The position numbers and the translations under genes were made by a program. From positions 1-64,000 of the forward strand of contig JAEVEX010000016.1 of the NCBI GenBank assembly GCA_016842085.1: a stretch of DNA of 64,000 bases, given 5' to 3'. Source of the stretch: Candidatus Thermoflexus tengchongensis. Its GTDB lineage: Bacteria; Chloroflexota; Anaerolineae; Thermoflexales; Thermoflexaceae. The notes under the pieces are model-generated. The model was not told the origin of the DNA. It made no database searches and worked only from the letters and a program-made list of their open reading frames with translations. Below, in pieces: positions 43,828 to 50,927 of this stretch (the stretch's first letter is position 1; every line of letters starts with the position of its first letter).

Positions 43828-43858
43828 CCCGGGGGCCGGGTTGGGCCCGGCCCCCGGG
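43828..43858 (-). promoter_or_regulatory. Perfect 13-bp hairpin between binding-protein and permease genes
   Basis: CCCGGGGGCCGGG (43828-43840) and CCCGGCCCCCGGG (43846-43858) form a fully paired stem with a 5-nt loop, 22 nt after the binding-protein stop and 12 nt before the permease start. As in malE-malF intergenic regions, it probably stabilises the upstream mRNA and lowers permease expression. Confidence 0.75.
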
Positions 43859-43880
43859 CCTGGCCATCGGAGTTTCGGAG

Positions 43881-45203
43881 TTATTGTTGCTTGAGCAAGG
43901 CGTCGATCTTCGGGGCAAGCTCATCCAGGGCTTCCTTGGCCCCCTTCTCCCCGCGCAGGATGGCCTGGCCGGTGCTGGTGAGCAGATCCTCAATCTTCGG
44001 CCAATTGGGATGGGGCAACCGCGCCCGCGCGGTCTTGAGCTGCTCGAAGAAGAGCGCGAAGTAAGGTTGCGCTTGGACAGCCTGCTCGATGACATCGGTG
44101 CGCACCGGAACCTGGCCCGCCCGAGCCATCATGAGCTGGGCTTCGGGGCTGAGCATGAACCGGATGAACTCCAGGGCGGCCTCCTTGTTCCGGCTCTGCT
44201 TGAACAGCACGATGTCCTCGCCACCAACCACGGAGACCGAGCCGCCCTTCCCGGCTGGCATCAGCGCCCACTGGATCTGCTTCTGCGGATACTGGGCGGC
44301 GAAGATCGCCGGCATCCAGGGTCCTTCTAACAGGTTGGCGATCTCATCGCGCGCAAATCCGCCCGCCGTGTCCACACCCCCGCCGAGGATACCAGGATGG
44401 AGGTAGCCCTTGTCCAGCATCCCCTTGAGGAACTCATAAGCGGCCACCGTGTCCGGACCGTTCACATACCCGCTGGCAGTCTTCATCTCGGGATCCGTCA
44501 GGTCGCCACCGAAGCTCCAGATCCAGGGGAGCACGGCCCAACCATAGGTGCCACCATCGGCAAAGCAGTACTTGTCCCTCCCCAGGGCTTTGATCCGTTC
44601 ACAGACCCTCAGGAACTCATCGATCGTCTTGGGAGGTTCGGCGATCCCGGCGGCAGCATACATCTCTTTGTTCCACATCAGAAGCCGGGTGTTGGTATCC
44701 AGCGGCAGGCCGTAGTAGTGGCCCTGCCAGAGGTTGGTCGACAAGGGTCCGGGGAACACTTTCTCTTTGTAAGCGTTAAAGTCAGGCATGATCATATCCA
44801 GAGCCTCCAGGGCCCCCATTGCCGCCAGCTCCGGCACCCAGATGATGTCGGAGCGGATCACGTCCGGGGCGGTCCCGCCGGCGATGCTGGTCAGGAGCTT
44901 CCGACGGAATTCATCATATGGAACCTGCTGGGCCTCGATCCGGATGTTAGGAAACTTTTGGTGGAAGGCGGGGAGGACCTGCTCGTTGAAGACCTTGGTC
45001 TCCTCCGGGTTATAGGCGTGCCAGAAGGTGATGGTCACCGGGCCTTTGGGAGTGGGCGTCGGGGTCACCACTCGCTCCATCACCACCGGCGTGGGGCTCG
45101 GGCCCGGGGTTGGAGTAGCTGCTGGCGCGCACGCTGCGGCCAGGAGCGCCAGCAACATCCAGCTGATTCCGATCCGAAACGCAGAAGCTTTCGGTTGGCA
45201 CAT
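43881..45203 (-). CDS. Extracellular sugar-binding lipoprotein of ABC importer
   Basis: A 440-residue family-1 solute-binding protein. A lipoprotein signal (WMLLALLAAAC) and a Pro/Thr linker precede the two-lobe binding fold: VTITFWHAYNPEETKVFNEQVLPAFHQ, GTAPDVIRSDIIWVPELAAMG, YYGLPLDTNTRLLMWNKEMY and ALEFIRFMLSPEAQLMMARAGQVPVR. It captures the sugar outside the membrane for the MalF/MalG pair. AAAGGAGG lies 5 nt before the ATG. It is the first gene of the operon, with a ROK-type operator motif in its 220-nt upstream region. Confidence 0.94.
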   Translation of the reverse strand: MCQPKASAFRIGISWMLLALLAAACAPAATPTPGPSPTPVVMERVVTPTPTPKGPVTITFWHAYNPEETKVFNEQVLPAFHQKFPNIRIEAQQVPYDEFRRKLLTSIAGGTAPDVIRSDIIWVPELAAMGALEALDMIMPDFNAYKEKVFPGPLSTNLWQGHYYGLPLDTNTRLLMWNKEMYAAAGIAEPPKTIDEFLRVCERIKALGRDKYCFADGGTYGWAVLPWIWSFGGDLTDPEMKTASGYVNGPDTVAAYEFLKGMLDKGYLHPGILGGGVDTAGGFARDEIANLLEGPWMPAIFAAQYPQKQIQWALMPAGKGGSVSVVGGEDIVLFKQSRNKEAALEFIRFMLSPEAQLMMARAGQVPVRTDVIEQAVQAQPYFALFFEQLKTARARLPHPNWPKIEDLLTSTGQAILRGEKGAKEALDELAPKIDALLKQQ

Positions 45204-45387
45204 GGCGGCCTCCTTTATAGATATAGAGCTGGTGCGGATTCCTTTCGACTCAAGCCGTCAGGCGGAGCATGGGGCGCATCAAACCCCTATCCCCCGAACG
45301 GTCAGGGCCTCAGGCCCCGCCTTCCTACCCCGAGGCCAATAGACGCATAACGGACGTTTTGTAACTTCCCCATTGGACATTCTTATT

Positions 45388-45407
45388 TCACTAAAGTAAG
45401 AAAGTGA
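45388..45407. promoter_or_regulatory. Putative ROK-repressor site upstream of the importer operon
   Basis: TCACT-AAAGTAAGAA-AGTGA, an inverted repeat with a CTAAAGTAAGA core. The same core, CTAAGTAAGA, occurs on the other strand directly before the ROK gene. It lies about 185 nt before the binding-protein start and 16 nt after the ROK stop. The 5-bp arms are short, so this is a prediction from position and shared core. Confidence 0.45.
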
Positions 45408-45422
45408 GCCCAAAAAAACGCA

Positions 45423-46658
45423 TCAGGCGGGGATGGGGACCCAGCCCTGGCGGGCTCGCCGGTGGATAGGTGGCTTAAACAGCTCCCCCAGCACCACACA
45501 GGCCGCACCCCGCGCCCAGGTCTCGTCCCCCGCCGGCTCCAGGACAACCTCCAATTCGTCCGCCAAGCCGTTGAAAGCATGGGCCCGCAGGGCCTCTCGC
45601 ATGGGCCCGAAGCGCCACTCCCCGGCCCGCACCCCTTCCCCGCCCACGATGACCAGTTGGGGGTTCAGGAGGTTGACCAAAATCGCGATCCCCATCCCCA
45701 GCCAGCGGCCCGAATCGGCCAGCAGTTTCCGAGCCCATTCATCCCCCGCCTCGGCCGCCGCGACTACCGCCTCCAGCGTCAGGGGATCCGCCTCGGCCAG
45801 CCGCGTTGGCTCCCCCCGGGCGATGGCCGCCCGCGCCGCGCGCAGAACGGCTGGATCGGCGGCCAGGGCCTCTAAGCATCCCCGCTTGCCGCAATCGCAC
45901 AGGGGGCCGTCCTCCAGCAGCGTGATATGCCCCAGCTCCCCCGCGCCGCCCAGGGCCCCCCGGTAGAACTGGCCGTTGACGACGATGCCGGCACCAATGC
46001 CCCGCCCGACCGTGACCACCACGAAGTGTTCCACATTGCGCCCATAACCGAACCACTGCTCCGCGATCGTCAGAGTATTGACATCGTTCTCCAGATAGAC
46101 CGGGATCCCGAAGTGGGCCGCGATGGGTTCGGCAATCTGGACGTTCCGCCAGCCGAAAAAGGGGGAATACCGACAGATCCCGCTCTCCCCATCCACAATC
46201 CCTGCCATCCCGATCCCGATGCCCAGCACCCGTGAGCGATCCACTCCGGACTCGGCGATGGTGGCCTCCACCGCTCGGATGATCGCCCGGAGCACCTGAG
46301 GCAGGCGGGCCGACCTCAGGGAGGTCACCCGATGATGGAGCACCTTGGCGTCCAGGTCGGTTAACGCGCTGGCGATGGCGTGCTTCATCAGCTTGACCCC
46401 AACCACGAAGCCAGCTTGGGGGTTGAGGCGGAGGAGGACCGGCCGCCGGCCACCGCTGGATTCCCCGGTCCCGACTTCATGGATCAACCCCGCGGCGATC
46501 AGCTCGCCCGTGATCTCTGAGACCGTGGCCAAGCTCAGGCCCGAAAGCCGCGCGATGTCCGTGCGCGAGAGCGGACCCCGGCTCTGGATGAGATTCAGAA
46601 CCAGGTTGCGGTTGATGGCTTTGATCAGATCCCGACTGCCCTTCGGCGGACGGTTCAT
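45423..46658 (-). CDS. ROK-family transcriptional repressor/kinase-like regulator
   Basis: A 411-residue ROK regulator (NagC/XylR type). The N-terminal winged HTH is NRNLVLNLIQSRGPLSRTDIARLSGLSLATVSEITGELIAAGL. The actin-like ROK domain shows GVKLMKHAIASALTDLDAKVL, GIGIGMAGIVDGESG, YLENDVNTLTIAEQWFGYG, VTVGRGIGAGIVVNGQFYRG and the zinc motif CDCGKRGCLEALA. Such proteins repress sugar operons and release DNA on sugar binding. It lies directly upstream of the importer operon on the same strand and has its own promoter overlapped by a palindrome, which suggests autorepression and control of the GH66/ABC genes. Confidence 0.92.
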   Translation of the reverse strand: MNRPPKGSRDLIKAINRNLVLNLIQSRGPLSRTDIARLSGLSLATVSEITGELIAAGLIHEVGTGESSGGRRPVLLRLNPQAGFVVGVKLMKHAIASALTDLDAKVLHHRVTSLRSARLPQVLRAIIRAVEATIAESGVDRSRVLGIGIGMAGIVDGESGICRYSPFFGWRNVQIAEPIAAHFGIPVYLENDVNTLTIAEQWFGYGRNVEHFVVVTVGRGIGAGIVVNGQFYRGALGGAGELGHITLLEDGPLCDCGKRGCLEALAADPAVLRAARAAIARGEPTRLAEADPLTLEAVVAAAEAGDEWARKLLADSGRWLGMGIAILVNLLNPQLVIVGGEGVRAGEWRFGPMREALRAHAFNGLADELEVVLEPAGDETWARGAACVVLGELFKPPIHRRARQGWVPIPA

Positions 46659-46671
46659 GCCACGTTCTCTT

Positions 46672-46692
46672 ACTTAGTTCTTTGAACAAAGT
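46672..46692. promoter_or_regulatory. Palindromic operator before the ROK gene
   Basis: ACTTAGTTC-TTT-GAACAAAGT: 9-bp arms with one mismatch around a 3-nt centre. It ends 13 nt before the ROK start codon and overlaps the -10 element at 46690-46695, ideal for autorepression. Confidence 0.65.
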
Positions 46693-46718
46693 ATATGTGG
46701 CCGCCTTGAATTTGTCAA
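46690..46718 (-). promoter_or_regulatory. Sigma70-type promoter of the ROK gene
   Basis: On the minus strand a consensus TTGACA (46713-46718) and TATACT (46690-46695) are separated by exactly 17 nt. Transcription should start near 46683, inside the palindrome at 46672-46692. Confidence 0.75.
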
Positions 46719-46762
46719 GGGGGCTGGATCAAGAAGCTTCCCTGGGGCCCTTGCGGAGATGA

Positions 46763-46796
46763 AAGCCTTCAAACGAAGGCCTTTCGACGAAGGCTT
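46763..46796 (-). terminator. Hairpin after the aspartate kinase gene
   Basis: AAGCCTTC (46763-46770) pairs with GAAGGCTT (46789-46796); an internal AAGGCCTT palindrome lies in the loop. It is 16 nt past the kinase stop on the minus strand and is followed by TTTCATCT, so it can act as a modest terminator. Confidence 0.55.
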
Positions 46797-46812
46797 AAGA
46801 GGAGACAATGGT

Positions 46813-48204
46813 TTACTCGTAAAACGCCGCATGGATACGGCGGACGGCCTCCTCCGCCTCGCTCTCCGCGACCACGAGGGAGAGGTTGTATTCCGAAGAC
46901 CCCTGGGCGATAGAGAGGACATTGATGCGGCCGTTCCCCAGGGCGTTGAAAACCCGGGCCGCGATCCCGGGCGTCGCTCGCAGCCCTGCCCCGACCACAG
47001 CGATCACCGCCACCCGATCCATCGCCCAGATGTCCTCAATATCCCGCCGGGCGATCTCCCGTTCGAACGCTTTCCGCAACGCTCGAACCACCTGGGGGGC
47101 CGCCGAGGAAGGGATGACGAAGCATATGTTTTGTTCCGAAGAGGATTGAGAGATCATCAGGATGCTGACCCCCAGTTCGGCCACCGTAGCGAAGGTCCGT
47201 GCCGCCACCCCGGGCACCCCGAGCATCCCCCGGCCCTCCACCGTGACCAGGCTCAGATTCTTGATCAGAGTCACCGCCTTCACCCGGCCATTGCCCCGGG
47301 GCTCCGGGACGATCCAGGTGCCCGGATGTTGCGGGTTCATGGTGTTCAGGATGCGCACGGGAATCCGCCGGTCCATGCATGGAAGCAATGTGCGCGGATG
47401 GAGGACTTTCGCCCCGAAGTAAGCCATCTCGGCGGCCTCGATGTAAGAGAGCTCCGGGATCGTGCGGGCGTTCGGCACGATCTTCGGATCCGCGCTCATC
47501 ACGCCATCCACATCGGTCCAGATCCACACCGCCTCCGCGTCCAGCGCGTAGCCCAGGATGGTGGCGGAGAAATCGGACCCGCCGCGCCCCAGGGTAGTTG
47601 GCCGACCTTCAGGGGTGGCACCGATGAACCCGGTCACCACCGGGAGGATCCCCTGCTCCAGAAGGGGCAGCAGAAGGGCCTGCGCCCGTGCCCGGGTCTG
47701 TTCCAGATCCGGGGAAGCCTCTCCAAAGCGATCATCGGTAACCAGGAACGTATCCGCATCGATGGCACGCGCCGGGATGCCCCGGGCCCGCAGAACCGCA
47801 GCCAGGATGCGGGCGCTCCAGCGCTCCCCCATCCCGGCGAGCAGGTCTGCGGTGGATGGAGACAGCTCCCTCAGCGCCTCCACCGCCCGGAGCACGGTCT
47901 CCACCCGCTCAAGCCCCTCCCGGAGCTCCGCCTCCAGGGTTCGCGCTTCCTCCTCCGGCAGCCCCAGCGCCCGAACCGTGTCCTGATGTCGGTCCCGAAC
48001 GGCGGCCAGGGCCGGGATCCAATCCGGCTCCCCCCGGGCGGCCTGGTGGCTCATCTGGATCAGCGCGTCGGTCACCCCGGCCATCGCCGAGACCACCACG
48101 ACCAGGCGGGGATCCGCGACGCGGTGTAGCGCGATCAGATCCGCCACCTGCTGAAACCGGGCTGCGTTCCCCACAGAGGTCCCCCCGAACTTCATCACCC
48201 GCAT
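46813..48204 (-). CDS. lysC: Aspartate kinase
   Basis: A 463-residue monofunctional aspartokinase, first step of the aspartate family (Lys, Thr, Met, Ile). The N-terminus MRVMKFGGTSVGN, the LVVVVSAMAGVTDAL strand, RGGSDFSATILGYALDAEAVWIWTDVDGV and the substrate loop are typical. Two C-terminal ACT domains (VTVEGRGMLGVPGVAARTF and IAVVGAGLRATPGIAARVF) allow feedback inhibition. GGAGGC precedes the ATG at 48204. Length and ACT arrangement resemble ThrA/LysC class-III enzymes without the homoserine dehydrogenase part. Transcription is predicted to be controlled by the attenuator at 48227-48395; its Thr/Met codons fit inhibition by threonine and methionine supply. Confidence 0.95.
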   Translation of the reverse strand: MRVMKFGGTSVGNAARFQQVADLIALHRVADPRLVVVVSAMAGVTDALIQMSHQAARGEPDWIPALAAVRDRHQDTVRALGLPEEEARTLEAELREGLERVETVLRAVEALRELSPSTADLLAGMGERWSARILAAVLRARGIPARAIDADTFLVTDDRFGEASPDLEQTRARAQALLLPLLEQGILPVVTGFIGATPEGRPTTLGRGGSDFSATILGYALDAEAVWIWTDVDGVMSADPKIVPNARTIPELSYIEAAEMAYFGAKVLHPRTLLPCMDRRIPVRILNTMNPQHPGTWIVPEPRGNGRVKAVTLIKNLSLVTVEGRGMLGVPGVAARTFATVAELGVSILMISQSSSEQNICFVIPSSAAPQVVRALRKAFEREIARRDIEDIWAMDRVAVIAVVGAGLRATPGIAARVFNALGNGRINVLSIAQGSSEYNLSLVVAESEAEEAVRRIHAAFYE

Positions 48205-48226
48205 CGCCGCCTCCTGATCCAGAGAT

Positions 48227-48263
48227 AAAAAACGACCCCCCGACCGTTGCCGGCCGGGGGGTC
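48227..48263 (-). terminator. Attenuator (intrinsic terminator) in the aspartate kinase leader
   Basis: In RNA sense the stem GACCCCCCG / CGGGGGGUC (9 bp) is extended by a G-U pair and CCG/CGG, capped by a GCAA tetraloop, and followed after one base by U6 (48227-48232). It stops 22 nt before the kinase start codon, so termination here would prevent kinase expression. This is the cleanest rho-independent signal in the window. Confidence 0.92.
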
Positions 48264-48330
48264 TGTTTCCTTACGCTCTGAGGAACTGCGCCCTCTACAT
48301 CAGACAACAACCCGGGCATTCCCCCGGCCG
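48251..48330 (-). promoter_or_regulatory. Antiterminator pairing of the aspartate kinase leader
   Basis: The RNA segment CGGCCGGGGG inside the leader peptide frame (48321-48330) is a perfect 10-bp complement of CCCCCGGCCG, the 5' arm of the terminator (48251-48260). The two structures are mutually exclusive. A competing upstream pairing (CCGGC with GCCGG around 48325-48342) and a local CCGGG/CCCGG hairpin complete the classic 1:2, 2:3, 3:4 scheme. Confidence 0.8.
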
Positions 48331-48368
48331 TTCGTCCAGCCGGTGGTCATCATCCCGGTTGTGGTCAT
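48300..48368 (-). CDS. Thr/Met-rich leader peptide controlling aspartate kinase
   Basis: A 22-codon frame starting MTTTGMMTTGW and ending in RVVV-stop at 48300. It contains six Thr and three Met codons in the first twelve or so positions, followed by the antiterminator segment near its end. ATG 48368 has GGAG at 6 nt; in-frame ATGs at 48374 and 48395 would lengthen it to 24 or 31 residues (MRWGILEMA prefix). A ribosome pausing at Thr or Met codons would leave the 48321-48330 segment free to block the terminator. A ribosome reaching the stop would cover it and allow termination. Composition, position and RNA structure together make this a transcription-attenuation leader like thrL. Confidence 0.85.
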   Translation of the reverse strand: MTTTGMMTTGWTNGRGNARVVV

Positions 48369-48456
48369 CGCCATCTCCAAGATCCCCCAGCGCATTAACG
48401 CCACACCCCTGAAATCTCTTGCGAAAGCGGGATGAACGCAGCGATGTTTGTTCGAT

Positions 48457-48484
48457 ATTCTATCCAGCTCCGGCAACCTGTCAA
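48457..48484 (-). promoter_or_regulatory. Promoter of the aspartate kinase leader transcript
   Basis: Consensus TTGACA (48479-48484) and TAGAAT (48457-48462) with a 16-nt spacer on the minus strand. The start would be near 48450, giving a leader RNA of about 220 nt up to the attenuator. Confidence 0.75.
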
Positions 48485-48627
48485 CCGGGGCTTTTCCGCG
48501 CTCTCGGGACATCCTGTAGCGAACCGCTTTCTCTCCGGAGGGGCCATCTCGCCTCGCGGAATCGGAGCCCAACGGCGGATGTCCGGCCTGGTCCAGTTCA
48601 TCGGGCAGGATCCTCCTCCTGTATGTT

Positions 48628-48656
48628 TTGAGTCAGGAAGAGAAGAATCCTATCAT
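48628..48656 (+). promoter_or_regulatory. Promoter of the acyl-CoA dehydrogenase gene
   Basis: TTGAGT (48628-48633) and TATCAT (48651-48656) with a 17-nt spacer. Transcription would start near 48663, 110 nt before the ATG at 48773. It is divergent from the kinase leader promoter. Confidence 0.6.
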
Positions 48657-48772
48657 GAAACTCGCCTGGCTCCGTGGCATGGGGGTGGTCTTCCCGCTTA
48701 TCCCGTCGCCCGGGCCTTCGATCGGCGACCCGGCAGGCGAAGAATCAACCACCGATCCTTCCGGAGGCACCC

Positions 48773-50230
48773 ATGGATCTGGACGCGCTGCACACGCCGA
48801 CCCGCTTCCTTCAATCGATGGGCCTTTCCTTCCCTCCCGAACTGGACCTTCAGGAACTGGAGAACTGGTGGGAAGCGGAGGGGAAGGCGATCTCGATGAT
48901 GATCGATCGAATGGGCACGCCGTGGCTGCGCGCTTATGACCGCTTCGGCCGCCGCATCGATGAGATCCTCTATCCTCCCGATTACCGCCGGATGCTCCTC
49001 CAGGGCTATCGTGCGGGCGCGGTCTGGCACGCCTTCGAAGGCGCGGGCCTGTCTGCGACCTTCCTCATCGGCTACCTCACGGCCTTCTACGATGCCGGCC
49101 TTTACTGCCCCTATACCGTCTCCCTGGCCACCGCCCTCGCCCTGCACAAATACGGCGATCCGGATCTCCAGGCTCGCTTCCTCCCCCCGCTCCTACGACG
49201 GGATGGGGAGGTCTGGCAGGGCGCCACCTGGATGACGGAGGCCGGCGGGGGCTCGGATCTGGGGGCGACGGTGGAAACCCTGGCCCGGCCCGACGGAGGA
49301 TCATGGCGGCTGACGGGGGAGAAATATTTCGCCAGCAACGCTGGAGCGGAGCTGGCGGTCGTCGCCGCCCGGCCTGAGGGTGCCCCCCGCACCGTCCGCG
49401 GACTGGCCCTCTTCCTGCTCCCCCGCTACCGGGAGGACGGCAGCCTGAACTATCTCATCCGGCGCCTGAAGGATAAGATCGGCACCCGTTCCGTGCCCAC
49501 CGGCGAGGTGGAGCTGCGAGATAGTGAGGCCTATCTCCTGGGTCGCCAGGAGACCGGCATCTATCAGATCCTGGAGGTCCTCAACGTCTCCCGCGTCGCC
49601 AACAGCATCGGCAGCGTCGCCCTGATGCAGCGGGCCATCGCCGAGGCGCTGGCCTTCGCGGAGCGCCGCGTCGCCTTCGGCCGCCCTATCCTCCAGCATC
49701 CGCTGATGCGCCGCCAGTTCGCCGAGCGCATCCGCGACCTCCGGGCCGCCTTCGCCCTGGCCTGGACGACGGTCCGTCTGCTGGAGGAAGTCTGGCCGGA
49801 ACATCCTCCTTACTCGGAACGCTATCACCTCTTCCGCCTGCTCACCCATCTGGCCAAATACTGGACTGCGGAGCAGGCGGTGCAGACGGCGAAGTGGGCG
49901 ATGGAGGTCCACGGTGGGATGGGCGTGCTGGGGGAGTATCCGGTGGAGCGCTGGCTGCGGGAGGCCATGATTCTACCCATCTGGGAGGGGACGCCCCACC
50001 GCCAGATCCTGGACGGCCTGGAGGCCATGGCCCGCAAGGGGGCCCATCGCGCGCTGATGGAGATGCTGGCCGCCAGGGCGGATCCCCGAGCGCTGGAGGA
50101 GATGTTCGAGCGGGTGGAGGCCCATCTGCGCCTGTCTTCCGAGGAGCAGGAAGCGCAGGCCGAAGCGCTGTTCCAGGATCTGGCCCGCTTCACAGCGGAT
50201 ACGCTCAGCCGGAGCTTTCCGGGCGGATGA
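48773..50230 (+). CDS. Acyl-CoA dehydrogenase, AidB-like
   Basis: A 485-residue flavoprotein of the acyl-CoA dehydrogenase superfamily. WQGATWMTEAGGGSDLGATVE (flavin/substrate loop), WRLTGEKYFASNAGAELAVVAARPEGAP, DKIGTRSVPTGEVEL and VANSIGSVALMQRAIAEALAFAERRVAFGRPI are visible. The TEAGGGSD plus GEKYFASNA pattern and the MEVHGGMGVLGEYPVERWLREAMILPIWEGTPH block match the AidB/DszC-like branch. ATG 48773 follows GGAGG at 5 nt; longer frames upstream cross the promoter. Either isovaleryl-CoA-type dehydrogenation or an alkylation-response role is possible. It stands alone, convergent with the ABC genes. Confidence 0.9.
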   Translation: MDLDALHTPTRFLQSMGLSFPPELDLQELENWWEAEGKAISMMIDRMGTPWLRAYDRFGRRIDEILYPPDYRRMLLQGYRAGAVWHAFEGAGLSATFLIGYLTAFYDAGLYCPYTVSLATALALHKYGDPDLQARFLPPLLRRDGEVWQGATWMTEAGGGSDLGATVETLARPDGGSWRLTGEKYFASNAGAELAVVAARPEGAPRTVRGLALFLLPRYREDGSLNYLIRRLKDKIGTRSVPTGEVELRDSEAYLLGRQETGIYQILEVLNVSRVANSIGSVALMQRAIAEALAFAERRVAFGRPILQHPLMRRQFAERIRDLRAAFALAWTTVRLLEEVWPEHPPYSERYHLFRLLTHLAKYWTAEQAVQTAKWAMEVHGGMGVLGEYPVERWLREAMILPIWEGTPHRQILDGLEAMARKGAHRALMEMLAARADPRALEEMFERVEAHLRLSSEEQEAQAEALFQDLARFTADTLSRSFPGG

Positions 50231-50237
50231 GCAGGGA

Positions 50238-50921
50238 TTATGCCTTTACAATACGGCCGTCCCGCAGCCGCACCACGCGGTCCGACCAGGCGACGATCTC
50301 CGGGTTATGCGTGGTCACGATCACGGTCAGCCCCTGCTCCCGGTTTAAGCGCCGCAGCAGCTCTACGATCTCCTTCCCGGTCTGCGAATCGAGATTGCCT
50401 GTCGGCTCATCCGCCAGCAACAGCTTGGGGTTCCCGATCAAGGCCCGGGCGATCGCCACCCGTTGTTGCTCTCCACCTGACAGCTGTCCGGGCAGGTGGC
50501 GCATTCGATTCTCCAATCCAACTGCCTCCAGCAGCGCCCGGGCACGCTGCTCCAGATTGAACTTCAACTGACGCCGGTAAGGGATCAGCGGCAGCATCAC
50601 GTTCTCCAGTGCGGTCAGGTCTGGGACCAGATGGAACAGCTGAAAGACAAATCCAATGCGCTCCCGCCGGAAATCCGCCAGCTGGTCTCCCCGGAGTGCC
50701 CCCAGATCGATCCCGTCCACCACCACTCGTCCCCGGGTCGGGCGATCGAGCGCCCCGATCAGGTTGAGCAGAGTGGTCTTGCCTGATCCGGAAGGACCTA
50801 CGATGGCCAGGAACTCCCCCCGCTCCACCGTGAGAGAGATCTCCTGGAGGGCGATCACCCGGATCGCGCCAGCGATATACTCCTTGGAGACGTCTTCTAT
50901 CTGCACAAGCAGCTCCGTCAT
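50238..50921 (-). CDS. ABC transporter ATPase, MacB/LolD type
   Basis: A 227-residue ATP-binding subunit. Walker A is [22 protein letters not shown]-loop [22 protein letters not shown], signature [15 protein letters not shown], Walker [13 protein letters not shown], and the H-loop is VTTHNPE. The ENVMLPL and [12 protein letters not shown] features are those of the MacB/LolD/FtsE group, which power FtsX-type mechanotransmission rather than classical import. It follows the FtsX-type permease by 6 nt, so the two form one complex. Confidence 0.94.
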   Translation of the reverse strand: MTELLVQIEDVSKEYIAGAIRVIALQEISLTVERGEFLAIVGPSGSGKTTLLNLIGALDRPTRGRVVVDGIDLGALRGDQLADFRRERIGFVFQLFHLVPDLTALENVMLPLIPYRRQLKFNLEQRARALLEAVGLENRMRHLPGQLSGGEQQRVAIARALIGNPKLLLADEPTGNLDSQTGKEIVELLRRLNREQGLTVIVTTHNPEIVAWSDRVVRLRDGRIVKA

Positions 50922-50927
50922 AGCTTT

